A stretch of 64,000 nucleotides of DNA from contig JACKJA010000002.1 in NCBI GenBank assembly GCA_020638175.1, positions 1,860,001 through 1,924,000 of the forward strand. Reading direction: 5' to 3'. Positions 7,741 through 17,018 of this stretch are shown here, piece after piece. Under the pieces are notes generated by a model. The model did no database searches. It was not told where the DNA came from and saw nothing but the letters and a program-made list of their open reading frames with translations. The position numbers were made by a program, and so were the translations under genes. Within the stretch, counting starts at the first letter, position 1; each line of letters starts with the position of its first letter. Source of the DNA: Rhodospirillales bacterium (GTDB lineage Bacteria > Pseudomonadota > Alphaproteobacteria > Micavibrionales > Micavibrionaceae).

Positions 7741-9072
7741 TTATGCGGCCTTGATATTGGCAAGGAATACCTCAACCTCATCGCGCAAGGATACGGCAAT
7801 CTGGGCCAGCGCCCCGGACGCTTTATCAAGGTTCCCGGCGGATTCCTTCGTATCGCTGGCCGTTTTGGTAATCCCGCCGGCAACCCCCTGCACAGCTTCG
7901 GAGCTTGACGTAGCGACGTGGACACTGGAAACGATTTCCTGCGTGGTCGACGATTGTTTTTCCATGCCGTTTGAAATCGCGGACGAAATTTCATCCATGC
8001 GCTTGATCGTCTCGCCCAGCCCTTGGATAATTGCCGCAATTTCCGCGGTGTTATTCTGCGTCGTGGAAATATGCGCGGCGATCTCGGCTGTCGCCTGCGC
8101 CGTTTGCCCCGCCAGATTCTTCACTTCCCCGGCCACCACGGCAAAACCTTTACCGGCCTCTCCGGCCCGCGCCGCCTCGATCGTCGCATTCAGGGCCAGC
8201 AAATTGGTTTGCTCGGCGATATCCTGAATGAGACCAACCACCGCGCCGATTTTCTCGGCATCTGCCTCCAGATGCTTCATCACATCACCGGCCGTTTCGC
8301 TTTTCTCAACGGCTTCCTTGGCGATTTTCGTCGAGTCATTGATCTGGGCCGTAATTTCGCGGATGGACGACGCCATTTCATCGGCTGCTGCCGCCACCGA
8401 AGCCACACTGTCCAGTGCCGCCCGCGACACATCGTCCAGCCTGTTTGACTGGCCTTCGTTTTTCTCGGCCACGCTCGCCAGGTTCCGCGAAGTATCCTCC
8501 AGATTACCGATCGCCTCACCCAGATCCTGAATGAAGTGCGCAACATCAACATCGAACCGATCGGTCAATTGCTCGATATGTTTCAAAAACGCCAGTTTCT
8601 TTTCCTGTTCGGCTTCATGCGCCGCATGCAATTCAGCCTCACGGATCAGGTTTTTCTTGAACACCAGCATCGCCTGCGCCAGCTCGCCGATTTCGTCGGT
8701 ATTGGTTGTGTGCGGGATTTCAGTGCTCGTATCCCCGGTCGCCAGCACCGTCGTCGCCCCGGTAATCGCGGTCAGCGGATTAACGATCCGGCCATAGTAA
8801 ACATAGACCGTCGCGGCAATTCCGCCGATCATCGTCGGCACGAACAGCCACACCACCCACGCCGTAATCAAATCCAGCCGGGCCAGAATGCCGCCGATAT
8901 CGGCTTCAGAACTGCCATGCTTTTGAATGGCGTCCCAGCCATCGTGAGCCACCCCGATCTGGGCGTTCAAAAACCAGAACCCCGCGAACAAAACAATATT
9001 CAGCCCCGCCACCCCAAGGATAACAAGCGTGGCAATTTGTTTAATCGTCAAATTAAAAGGATCGAAATTCAT
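7741..9072 (-). CDS. methyl-accepting chemotaxis protein
   Basis: The 443-residue chemoreceptor has two transmembrane helices (about 12-36 and 68-92) flanking a short periplasmic loop of about 30 residues. A HAMP domain (about 93-145) and a cytoplasmic signalling domain follow. The hairpin tip EQTNLLALNATIEAARAGE is the region that binds CheA and CheW. The periplasmic part is too small for a classic ligand domain, so it may sense through the membrane, through a partner, or inside the cell. The PepSY protein gene follows directly. No che genes are in the window. Confidence 0.93.
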   Translation of the reverse strand: MNFDPFNLTIKQIATLVILGVAGLNIVLFAGFWFLNAQIGVAHDGWDAIQKHGSSEADIGGILARLDLITAWVVWLFVPTMIGGIAATVYVYYGRIVNPLTAITGATTVLATGDTSTEIPHTTNTDEIGELAQAMLVFKKNLIREAELHAAHEAEQEKKLAFLKHIEQLTDRFDVDVAHFIQDLGEAIGNLEDTSRNLASVAEKNEGQSNRLDDVSRAALDSVASVAAAADEMASSIREITAQINDSTKIAKEAVEKSETAGDVMKHLEADAEKIGAVVGLIQDIAEQTNLLALNATIEAARAGEAGKGFAVVAGEVKNLAGQTAQATAEIAAHISTTQNNTAEIAAIIQGLGETIKRMDEISSAISNGMEKQSSTTQEIVSSVHVATSSSEAVQGVAGGITKTASDTKESAGNLDKASGALAQIAVSLRDEVEVFLANIKAA

Positions 9073-9185
9073 CAGGCGCGCTCCGGCAGGAAGTGAAACA
9101 ACGAATTCTTACGTCACGTTATTTCTAACATATTTCGGCGCCCAAACAAAGAGTCCCCGTCCGCCGGAAGCGGCGAAAAATCCGG

Positions 9186-9737
9186 TTAGTTCAGATCGCC
9201 GTCTTTCCAGTATTTCGTGCCTTGTAACGTCACCTGCAGCGCCAACCCGCTTTCGGTCAGCTGATAAACGCTGACGCCCGGCATAATATCCGCCGCGCCG
9301 CTCATCTCATCGCCGGATGTCCCGGCCTTGGCCGCGGCGTCCGCCTGCCCGGAAAAATCCCAGCCCGAGTCAATAAACTGGTTATAGGCCTCGCGCGTGT
9401 GAAACACGAACACCAGCCGGTAGTCCTTGATCCCCAGACCAAGCCCGACCCCGCCGGAAGCCATCTTCATGAACGTTTCCGCGCCCGTCATATTGTTGTG
9501 TGCCACCCCGGAGCCATAAGCCGCCGAGATAAAAAAGGCGTTGATCCCGCCACTGGAAAACACGGCATAGCCTTCGGCGCGGGCGATCGCGTCGCGCGCA
9601 TGCGGCTCTTCCTTATAAAGCCGCGTCAGCGTTTTTTGCGCCATCTCGTGGATTTCGGCTTTCTCCCCGGCCGTATCGGCCCACGCCGCCACCGGCATAA
9701 AACAAACAACCGCAAAGACAAACAATAAATGACGCAT
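9186..9737 (-). CDS. SYLF (Ysc84-like) lipid-binding domain exported protein
   Basis: The 183-residue protein starts MRHLLFVFAV with AAGGAA about 9 nt upstream; the frame extends to 9770 without a better site. A signal peptide ends near AWA. The body matches the SYLF/Ysc84 family: YAVFSSGGINAFFISAAYGSG and SGGVGLGLGIKDYRLVFVF are the glycine-rich strands characteristic of it. Eukaryotic SYLF proteins bind phosphoinositides; bacterial exported members have no firm function. It stands alone, 113 nt upstream of the chemoreceptor gene's start. Confidence 0.85.
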   Translation of the reverse strand: MRHLLFVFAVVCFMPVAAWADTAGEKAEIHEMAQKTLTRLYKEEPHARDAIARAEGYAVFSSGGINAFFISAAYGSGVAHNNMTGAETFMKMASGGVGLGLGIKDYRLVFVFHTREAYNQFIDSGWDFSGQADAAAKAGTSGDEMSGAADIMPGVSVYQLTESGLALQVTLQGTKYWKDGDLN

Positions 9738-9852
9738 GACGAAATTCCTTTTTCTAAGGGATATGAGCATGAGGAAGTTATAGCACTACGGGAGTGAGAG
9801 GGAAAACTCGTTTTTTAATTGATTAAGAGAAAACTATATCTCAATATCACGT

Positions 9853-10380
9853 ATGAATTTTAGCGTTTTCCATTTTTCCAACACCATTCAGGTCCATGCT
9901 ACTGCACCCGCATGGATGCGACGCATTTTTGATAAAAGAAAAAGAATCCCTTTGCTTGACCTAGTTAAGCTGGCTCCCAAATACGGATGGGACTTCTGTA
10001 AGCCAAACAGTTTGGAAATACTCGACTTTATTGATGCCCTTACACAAGCAGGACTGGATGGAGAGCTTATATTTTGGGGACGCCCGGATAGAAATGATTT
10101 TGCAGATCTAACCAGAAATGAACCTCTAAACAAAATCCCGCAAGAGGAATGGAAAAATTTTGACATACATTGGGCACCATTTTTCCACCTAGATCATTCA
10201 GGACAAATTACCGGCTTTAAAGATGATAACTTTGAAATCTTAGCCTATGATCCACGGACTCGCGAGAACGAAAACAAATATAAGGATATTTATATTTCTA
10301 ACAAAAAGCTGTCCAAGTGGCTCAAAACTTCCGCACGTGACTTCAAAGGAAGAAGAGAAGCGCAACAAAAGCAAGCGTAA
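9853..10380 (+). CDS. AT-rich orphan protein
   Basis: No family is recognised in this 175-residue, Trp-rich soluble protein with a Lys/Arg-rich C-terminus. It has no signal peptide or membrane segment. The gene is visibly richer in A and T than its neighbours, has no clear ribosome binding site, and is followed by a REP-like element. Those traits fit recent acquisition, but they are weak evidence. The central LIFWGRPDR and DIHWAPFF segments are the most distinctive. Confidence 0.65.
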   Translation: MNFSVFHFSNTIQVHATAPAWMRRIFDKRKRIPLLDLVKLAPKYGWDFCKPNSLEILDFIDALTQAGLDGELIFWGRPDRNDFADLTRNEPLNKIPQEEWKNFDIHWAPFFHLDHSGQITGFKDDNFEILAYDPRTRENENKYKDIYISNKKLSKWLKTSARDFKGRREAQQKQA

Positions 10381-10450
10381 TATCTTTCTAGATTCCCGCC
10401 TTCGCGTACTCTGCGTTTAAAAAACTTCGCGTCTTCACGTTGCCCCCTAT

Positions 10451-10541
10451 CGTCATTGCGAGGAGGCAAGCCGACGAAGCAATCCAGAATTATCCTTCGT
10501 GGCCCTAGATTGCCACGCGCCCTTCGGTCGCTCGCAATGAC
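10451..10541. repeat. REP-like palindromic element
   Basis: The two ends form an imperfect inverted repeat of about 35 nt per arm. The left arm begins CGTCATTGCGAG and the right arm ends CTCGCAATGACA, with CAATC/GATTG cores inside. This is the usual form of intergenic repeats scattered through many proteobacterial genomes. It lies just past the ends of the orphan gene and of uvrB (convergent), so its hairpin may also act in termination or mRNA protection. A related element is at 38420. Confidence 0.75.
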
Positions 10542-10565
10542 AGACAAGAGGCGAGGACGAAAGAT

Positions 10566-12587
10566 TTACGAAAGTCCTAGATCCGCCTGCTCTAATTTCT
10601 TAATCTCATCCCTTAACCTTGCGGCTTCCTCGAACTCAAGATCGGCGGCGGCGGCCAGCATTTTCGCCTCCAGCGCTTTGATATGTTTTTTCAGCGCCGC
10701 GGGGTTGAGCAGCAAATCCTGTTCCTGATCGCTCAGGCCCGCGACGCGCCCGACATGAACGTGATCGCCGCGCTCGTACACGCTGCTCATCACGTCGCCG
10801 ATATTCTTCTTGACGCTTTCCGGGGTAATGCCGTGCTCCGCATTCCACGTCAGCTGCTTGTCCCGCCGCCGGCTGGTCTCGGCAATCGCGGCCTTCATGC
10901 TGTCGGTTTCCCGGTCGGCATAGAGGATCGCCTTGGCATCGACATTCCGCGCCGCCCGCCCGATCGTCTGGATCAGCGACGTGCGCGAACGCAAATACCC
11001 CTCCTTGTCGGCGTCGAGAATACACACCCGCATGCATTCGGGAATATCCAGTCCCTCGCGCAGAAGGTTAATCCCGACCAGCACATCAAACGTCCCCAGC
11101 CGCAAATCGCGGATAATTTCGATCCGCTCCAGCGTATCGACGTCGGAGTGCATATAGCGCACCTTCACGCCGTTTTCATCGAGATACTCGGTCAAATCCT
11201 CGGCCATCCGCTTGGTCAGCGTCGTGACCAGCACCCGCCCGCCCTGCGCGATCACCGCCTTGCACTCGCCCATCAAATCGTCGACCTGATGCGTCACCGG
11301 GCGAATTTCCACCGGCGGATCGACCAGCCCCGTCGGCCGCACCACCTGTTCGGCGAACACGCCGCCGGCCTGCTCCAGCTCCCATGGCCCCGGCGTTGCG
11401 GACACATAAATCGTCTGCGGCCGCATCGCCTGCCACTCCTCGAACTTCAGCGGCCGGTTATCCATCGCCGCCGGCACCCGGAACCCGTATTCGACCAGCG
11501 TGCTTTTGCGGCTGCGGTCACCGTTATACATCGCGCGGAGCTGCGGCACCATCACGTGGCTTTCATCGAGAAACAACAGCGCATCGTCCGGCAGATATTC
11601 GAACAAGGTCGGCGGCGGCTCCCCCGGCGCGCGGCCCGTGAGATAACGGGAATAGTTTTCAATCCCCTGACACATCCCCGTCGCGGTCAACATCTCCAGA
11701 TCGAACTGCGTGCGCTGATCCAGTCTCTGCGCTTCCAGTAATTTCCCTTGCGATTCAAACTCTTTCAGCCGCGCCTTCAGATCGATTTTAATCTGGGCGA
11801 TTGCCTGTTTGATCGTGGGGCCGGGCGTCACGTAATGCGAATTCGCGAAAATCCGCACCGCGTCCAGTTTGCCGTATTTCTCGCCGGTCAGCGGATCGAA
11901 CTCGGCAATCTCCTCTATTTCATCGCCAAACAGCGAAAACCGCCACGCCCGGTCCTCAAAGTGTGCCGGAAACAATTCAACCGTATCGCCGCGCACCCGG
12001 AATGTCCCGCGCTCGAACGCAATATCGTTGCGGGCATATTGTAACGCTACGAACTGTTTTATAAGCTCTTGCCTGTCGAGAACCTGCCCCACGCTCAAAT
12101 CCAGCGTCATCGCCAGATAATCTTCCTTCGACCCGATCCCGTAAATGCACGACACCGACGCCACGATAATCACATCCGGTCGCTCAAACAAGGCCCGCGT
12201 CGCTGCGTGACGCATCCGGTCGATCTGCTCGTTAATGGAACTGTCTTTCTCGATAAACGTATCGGTGCGCGGCACATAGGCTTCCGGCTGGTAGTAATCG
12301 TAATACGACACGAAATACTCGACGGCATTATCGGGGAAAAAGCTCTTCATCTCGCCGTATAGCTGCGCCGCCAGCGTCTTGTTCGGCGCCAGCACCAGCG
12401 CCGGTCTCTGGGTCTCGCGGATCACCTGCGCCATCGTAAAGGTCTTCCCCGATCCCGTCACGCCCAGCAACACCTGATCGCTCAGCCCGTCGCGCAAACC
12501 TGTGACAAGCTGCGTAATCGCTGCGGGCTGATCCCCCGCGGGCTCAAAATCAGACTGGATTTTAAATGGTGTGTTTTCGGCGGTCAT
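10566..12587 (-). CDS. uvrB: excinuclease ABC subunit B
   Basis: UvrB is the damage-verifying helicase-like subunit of nucleotide excision repair; it takes over from UvrA at a lesion and recruits UvrC. The 673-residue length is normal. Visible motifs are Walker A GVTGSGKT (about 42-49), the beta-hairpin region with YYQPEAYVP (about 97-105), the Walker B box DESH, and motif VI TIGRAARN. The C-terminal UVR helical pair (LEFEEAARLRDEIKKLE) binds UvrC. It is probably a single-gene transcript ending before the REP-like element. Confidence 0.98.
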   Translation of the reverse strand: MTAENTPFKIQSDFEPAGDQPAAITQLVTGLRDGLSDQVLLGVTGSGKTFTMAQVIRETQRPALVLAPNKTLAAQLYGEMKSFFPDNAVEYFVSYYDYYQPEAYVPRTDTFIEKDSSINEQIDRMRHAATRALFERPDVIIVASVSCIYGIGSKEDYLAMTLDLSVGQVLDRQELIKQFVALQYARNDIAFERGTFRVRGDTVELFPAHFEDRAWRFSLFGDEIEEIAEFDPLTGEKYGKLDAVRIFANSHYVTPGPTIKQAIAQIKIDLKARLKEFESQGKLLEAQRLDQRTQFDLEMLTATGMCQGIENYSRYLTGRAPGEPPPTLFEYLPDDALLFLDESHVMVPQLRAMYNGDRSRKSTLVEYGFRVPAAMDNRPLKFEEWQAMRPQTIYVSATPGPWELEQAGGVFAEQVVRPTGLVDPPVEIRPVTHQVDDLMGECKAVIAQGGRVLVTTLTKRMAEDLTEYLDENGVKVRYMHSDVDTLERIEIIRDLRLGTFDVLVGINLLREGLDIPECMRVCILDADKEGYLRSRTSLIQTIGRAARNVDAKAILYADRETDSMKAAIAETSRRRDKQLTWNAEHGITPESVKKNIGDVMSSVYERGDHVHVGRVAGLSDQEQDLLLNPAALKKHIKALEAKMLAAAADLEFEEAARLRDEIKKLEQADLGLS

Positions 12588-12629
12588 AGGGGGAATATAG
12601 GAGGAAATGAGAGAAAAGTAACCCCCGCT

Positions 12630-13154
12630 CTACCGGTACTTTTCGATGGCGACTTTCACCATCTTCTTCAGCTCATCCGCCGCCGGGCCACCATCGGCCT
12701 TAAGCCCTTGCTTATGAACGACGCTCAAGGCATCGACATGCGCCTGAATGATGACGCGCTGGGCTTCAAGGTTCAGCTCCGTCTGGTCAATATAATCGCG
12801 CAAGGATTCAGCAAAATACGCCGCCAGATCATAGCCGCACATCGCCGCGATATCCTTGATCTCGTGCGCGGTCATAAAAACCACCTGCGACAGCTCTTCA
12901 CGCTCAGGCGTATCGGGCAGATCCCGCATGTTCACCCACGCCCCCGTCAATTTCTCAAGGAAATGCCCGATTGCCTCCGGGCAGCGCTCACAACGCTCGG
13001 CAATCAGCGCGTCTGCTTCCTTTACCAGCGCCTCATCGACATGCCCCGGCATATCTTTTGTCCAGCCGGGCCGTATCCCCAGCTTGCGCGTCAGGCTGTT
13101 TTTAATGTTGTACAGCCGCACGGACAGACCGTTATCACCAGAGGGTTTCGACAT
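12630..13154 (-). CDS. HPt-like phosphotransfer protein
   Basis: The 174-residue all-helical protein contains MTAHEIKDIAAMCGY around His97. This resembles the phospho-accepting helix of histidine phosphotransfer domains (AHxLKGxAxxxG). It overlaps the response regulator gene by 20 nt in another frame, so translation is probably coupled and the two proteins are likely partners. A two-Cys cluster (CERCPE) near residue 55 is unusual. The assignment rests on the motif and the context; no kinase domain is present. Confidence 0.6.
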   Translation of the reverse strand: MSKPSGDNGLSVRLYNIKNSLTRKLGIRPGWTKDMPGHVDEALVKEADALIAERCERCPEAIGHFLEKLTGAWVNMRDLPDTPEREELSQVVFMTAHEIKDIAAMCGYDLAAYFAESLRDYIDQTELNLEAQRVIIQAHVDALSVVHKQGLKADGGPAADELKKMVKVAIEKYR

Positions 13155-13716
13155 CTTCCACCTTGATCATTTGCGTTTGTATCAAGCGCCGCTCTTTCCC
13201 CTTATAGGGCAGCTCCTTGCGCCGCCGGTCAGGGCCGAAATAATGCGGCGTTTTCAGGAAAGGCCGCGGCTTGTCGATCACCGAGCAAATCCGCGAGGCC
13301 AGCTTGCTCCCCGACACGGGCTTGACCAGAATTTCATGAGCGCCCAGATCGCGGGCCTTCGACGTGATTGTATCGGTGGTGTAACCGCTGCACACGATCA
13401 CCGGCAGGAACCGGATTTCATCGCGGTCGCTGGACCGTATCCAGCGCAACAACTCCTCGCCCGCGCCCTTGTTCATCAGCCAGTCGGTCAGGACAATATC
13501 GACACTGTTGATATAACTGCTTTTGGTCCGGGCCTGCGTGACCTTCAGCAAATCAATCGCCTCGCGCCCGCCTTCGCACACCATAATATCGCCGACATTA
13601 AACACCTTCAACATCGAGGAAATCAGCGAATGCATATAGGCCGAGTCCTCCACCACCAGAATGGTAAAATTACTCAAGTCATAAGGCGGTGGCTTGTCAC
13701 GGGAAGAAAAAACCAT
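13135..13716 (-). CDS. CheY-like response regulator with basic tail
   Basis: This 193-residue protein has one receiver domain (about 17-150). The acidic pocket includes Asp24, the phospho-acceptor is Asp78 (IVLTDW), the switch residue is Ser110 and the conserved lysine is Lys132 in LVKPVS. No DNA-binding output domain follows. Instead there is a short basic tail with FGPDRRRKE and a second KERR, a pattern I associate with stand-alone alphaproteobacterial regulators. It is the first gene of a pair with the HPt-like protein and may act in a phosphorelay. Confidence 0.88.
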   Translation of the reverse strand: MVFSSRDKPPPYDLSNFTILVVEDSAYMHSLISSMLKVFNVGDIMVCEGGREAIDLLKVTQARTKSSYINSVDIVLTDWLMNKGAGEELLRWIRSSDRDEIRFLPVIVCSGYTTDTITSKARDLGAHEILVKPVSGSKLASRICSVIDKPRPFLKTPHYFGPDRRRKELPYKGKERRLIQTQMIKVEDVETLW

Positions 13717-13828
13717 GCGGGATAAATGCTCCGAGCATAAAAAACGAACCAGATTTCAGAATAACAGGATCAATGCCGAAGGAAAAGGCTGGAATTCTGT
13801 TTACCGGGGACCGGCCAAAGCTCGAAAA

Positions 13829-14284
13829 TCAAGACCAGCCAAGATAGGCAGCCAGCGTATTCCGAACCCTGTCTGCCTTGAACGGCAAAACATGCTTTTG
13901 ATAATCCAGCGCCCGTGCAACTTTACGTCCGTCTTCACCGGATCCGTCAGTGCAAACCATCCCGATAAGCCATTCATCCCAATACCGGCTATGACGATTG
14001 GTTTTTGGCAAATCACGCGCAACCTCAACAAATGCCATGCGTATTTTCTGGTTATCCGCTGTGCTATGGCGAGTATTGGCAACAATCATATTCCAGAAAT
14101 CCCGCACCCGCGGGGTAATCCGTTCACCTTTCTCCCAGTCCTCATAAGTCCTGCATTTCTTGTAATCGCCGTGCCTTACGATGTCGTAAACCGTATCATG
14201 GATATACGTGCGCCACTGCGCCCGGTCCCAGTCTGGCCGCAGATAACGTTTGTTGTATCCCTTGTCACAAGGCAAATTGACCAT
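13829..14284 (-). CDS. hypothetical protein
   Basis: The 151-residue soluble protein is rich in Arg, Trp and Tyr and has no signal peptide, membrane segment or recognised motif. The Trp/Arg-rich N-terminal half and the charged character could suit nucleic-acid contact, but this is a guess. It is transcribed toward the response regulator gene and separated from it by 112 nt. The upstream 155-nt gap is AT-rich and shared with the divergent gene at 14440. Confidence 0.65.
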   Translation of the reverse strand: MVNLPCDKGYNKRYLRPDWDRAQWRTYIHDTVYDIVRHGDYKKCRTYEDWEKGERITPRVRDFWNMIVANTRHSTADNQKIRMAFVEVARDLPKTNRHSRYWDEWLIGMVCTDGSGEDGRKVARALDYQKHVLPFKADRVRNTLAAYLGWS

Positions 14285-14439
14285 ATCGAACGCCCTCTAG
14301 TTTTGACATAATATAAATTAAAGGGAAGGATAGAGCAAATTTGGAAAAACGACCTGTAAAAACAATAAAACCGTTGCCTATCAATTCCTCTTATGCAAAG
14401 TAATGATAAACACGGGCATATGAGGGAAAAATAGCAACG

Positions 14440-14739
14440 ATGTATGATGCCGGAGAGCTCAGTCTAACGCAAAGATTTGCCGTTTGCAGTCTCAGTGTCG
14501 GCGCGGGACTGGCCGCCGCGACGGTCAGCGACGAACTGGTCGCCCCTGCCATTGACGGCACTTACAGATTTTTACACGAAGCAACCATTGGCCCCCTGAG
14601 GGATTTCATCTCTTCGGCTTGTTTTCTGAACCTTGGGGCCTGCACTATAGGAACAAGCGCCACCCTTGGCTACACCGAAGAAGCCGTCATGCAAAGCAAT
14701 CGCCAAAGATTCCGGGAACGTCTCGAAGCCCGCCCTTAG
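14440..14739 (+). CDS. small hypothetical protein with hydrophobic stretches
   Basis: The 99-residue protein has two moderately hydrophobic Ala/Gly/Ser-rich segments (about 12-30 and 55-77) that could be membrane-embedded. A basic end (NRQRFRERLEARP) follows. No family recognised. Its TAG interlocks with the stop of the convergent lysS gene. Confidence 0.55.
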   Translation: MYDAGELSLTQRFAVCSLSVGAGLAAATVSDELVAPAIDGTYRFLHEATIGPLRDFISSACFLNLGACTIGTSATLGYTEEAVMQSNRQRFRERLEARP

Positions 14740-16244
14740 CCCTTCGGCTTAAGCGTCGGGAAACAAATCACATCGCGGATGTTGGACGCATCGGTCAAAA
14801 GCATACACAGCCGGTCAACCCCCATGCCCCAGCCCCCGGTCGGCGGCAAACCGTATTCCAGCGCCGTCACGAAGTCTTCATCCAGCATTTGCGCTTCTTC
14901 ATCCCCGGCTTCGCGTGCCTCAACCTGCGAGCCGAAACGGCGGCGCTGCTCGGTCGGATCATTCAACTCGGTATAACCGTTGCCGATTTCCCATGTGTTG
15001 ATGAAGGTCTCAAAACGCTCGGTCAGACGCGGGTTATCGCGGTGAACCTTGGCCAGCGGCGAAATATCCAGCGGATGTTCCGTCACATGGATCGGCTGGA
15101 TCAGCCCCGGTTCCACTTGCTCTTCGAACACAGTTTCCAGCACCTGACCCCAATTCGCTTTCGGATCAACGGAAATCCCTAGATCTTCGGCTGCACGGCG
15201 CGCTTCCTCGGCTGTTTCAAAGCGCAGAAAGTCAATATCGGTTTCCTCCGCCACAAGCTGTACCATGGATTTGCGCGGCCACGGACCGGTAAAGTCGATT
15301 TCAAAATCCCCATAAGGAATTTTGAGAGAACCGTGCGTTTCCTGCACCACAGCCCGGATCAAATCCTCAAGCAAGTCCATCACATCATAATAATCAAAGC
15401 CGGTGTGATAAGCCTCAACCATCGTGAATTCCGGATTGTGCCGCGGGGAAATCCCCTCGTTCCGAAAGTTCCGGCCAATTTCATAAACGCTATCGGCAAA
15501 GCCACCAACAATCAGACGTTTCAAATACAGCTCCGGCGCCACACGCAGATAAAAGTCTGTACCAAGTGCGTTATGGTGCGTCACAAACGGTTTGGCCGTC
15601 GCGCCGCCCATGATCGGATGCAAAATCGGCGTTTCAACTTCCAAAGCCCCCTTCCCGTCGAGAAAACTGCGGATCGCCCGTACGATTTTCGACCGGGACC
15701 GAAGCGTCTGCTTGGCGTGATCGTTCATAATCAGATCGAGATAGCGCTGGCGGTAGCGCTGCTCGACATCGCTCAAGCCGTGATATTTCTCCGGCAGCGG
15801 CAACAGCGATTTGGTCAGCATGACAACATCGGCAACCTTGACCGACAGTTCCCCGCGCGGCGTCCGGCGGATCGTACCGCGCGCGCCAATAATATCACCG
15901 ATATCGAAGGTATTGAGCTTTTCCAGCTCCTCTTCGCTCATATTCTCTTTATGGCAGAAAATCTGGATCTTGCCGGAAGCATCATGCAAATCGATAAACA
16001 TACCGTTATTACGCATGGCACGAATACGCCCCGCCACGGCAACCTTGTCTTCCGTCTCTACGCCGTTTTCCAGTTCGGCATACGTCGCCTGCAAACAGGC
16101 CGCGAGGTGAGACCGCTCGAACTTCGGCGGATAAGGATTAACACCGGCATCCTCCAGCATCTTCAGCTTACGCAGCTTGGCCTCGCGCAGGTCGTTAACG
16201 GACGGTTCTTGCGACGGGTTTTGCTGTGCGGGTTGCTGTCCCAT
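14736..16244 (-). CDS. lysS: lysyl-tRNA synthetase, class II
   Basis: LysS charges tRNA-Lys with lysine. The 502-residue protein has an N-terminal OB-fold anticodon-binding domain (about 50-160) and a class II catalytic core. Motif 2 is visible as GRNFRNEGISPRHNPEF, and motif 3 as GGWGMGVDRL near the end. The start is supported by AAGAGGTG before the ATG. Alphaproteobacteria often carry class I LysRS instead, so the class II form here is worth noting for phylogeny. It lies divergent to the pseudopilin-like gene, 69 nt apart. Confidence 0.97.
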   Translation of the reverse strand: MGQQPAQQNPSQEPSVNDLREAKLRKLKMLEDAGVNPYPPKFERSHLAACLQATYAELENGVETEDKVAVAGRIRAMRNNGMFIDLHDASGKIQIFCHKENMSEEELEKLNTFDIGDIIGARGTIRRTPRGELSVKVADVVMLTKSLLPLPEKYHGLSDVEQRYRQRYLDLIMNDHAKQTLRSRSKIVRAIRSFLDGKGALEVETPILHPIMGGATAKPFVTHHNALGTDFYLRVAPELYLKRLIVGGFADSVYEIGRNFRNEGISPRHNPEFTMVEAYHTGFDYYDVMDLLEDLIRAVVQETHGSLKIPYGDFEIDFTGPWPRKSMVQLVAEETDIDFLRFETAEEARRAAEDLGISVDPKANWGQVLETVFEEQVEPGLIQPIHVTEHPLDISPLAKVHRDNPRLTERFETFINTWEIGNGYTELNDPTEQRRRFGSQVEAREAGDEEAQMLDEDFVTALEYGLPPTGGWGMGVDRLCMLLTDASNIRDVICFPTLKPKG

Positions 16245-16313
16245 TTTTTACACCTCTTTTTAAATGACAGAATAGAGGATGATCCATAGCCCATTTCATG
16301 CCATAATGAAAGG

Positions 16314-17018
16314 ATGAAATGCGCCCTCACACCACAAAAACCTAACGAATCCGGCAATGCCGTCTGGTTTGTTCTGATAGCCATTGTCTTGATGGCAACA
16401 CTGACCATAGCCATCACACGCTCGTCGGATAACACCGAGCAAAGCGGCCGCACGGAACAATACCGCATCCAGGCCAGTCAAATCATGCGCACAGCCAAAA
16501 ATTACGAACAAGCCGTGGACCGTCTGCGGATGAATGGCTGCTCGGAAAATGAAATCAGCTTCGAAAGCCCTGACTGGATTTTAACCAGTTACACAAATCC
16601 CGGCACATCTGATGGCTGCAAAATATTCGATCCGGCAGGCGCAGGGCTGAGCGTCCCGAACGAAAGAGATAGTTCACAAACACCTATCTGGACTTTCAAA
16701 GGATCCTTAGAAATTCAAGGCATAGAAACAACGAACAATAATGCTTTTTCAACAGATTTGCTGACTATGTATATTTTCCCGGATAGCGAAATGGGACTAT
16801 GCATGGAAATAAATAAAATCCTGGGACTCGGCAGTACAGTCCCGGTCGATGATACCGGCACGGTGATCGCCGCTCCTAATTTCACCGGGGGATTCGCCTA
16901 TACAGGCACACTGGGAACCGGCACCGCCGCGCCTGAAATAGCCGGAAAGAAAAGCGGCTGTTTTCAGCTGGATATAGTTCCATTGCTCGTTTTCTATCAC
17001 GTCCTGATCGCGCGTTAA
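16314..17018 (+). CDS. pseudopilin-like single-pass protein
   Basis: The 234-residue protein has a short basic leader, then a hydrophobic helix (about 14-35) beginning ESGNAVWFVLIAIVLMATL. The Ser-Gly-Asn-Ala before the helix and the Glu-Ser context resemble type IV pilin and minor pseudopilin N-termini, although the canonical Gly-Phe-x4-Glu site is not kept. The helix is followed by a large extracytoplasmic domain with five Cys. No pilus or type II secretion genes are nearby. Function is unassigned; its stop interlocks with the convergent DksA-type gene. Confidence 0.6.
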   Translation: MKCALTPQKPNESGNAVWFVLIAIVLMATLTIAITRSSDNTEQSGRTEQYRIQASQIMRTAKNYEQAVDRLRMNGCSENEISFESPDWILTSYTNPGTSDGCKIFDPAGAGLSVPNERDSSQTPIWTFKGSLEIQGIETTNNNAFSTDLLTMYIFPDSEMGLCMEINKILGLGSTVPVDDTGTVIAAPNFTGGFAYTGTLGTGTAAPEIAGKKSGCFQLDIVPLLVFYHVLIAR

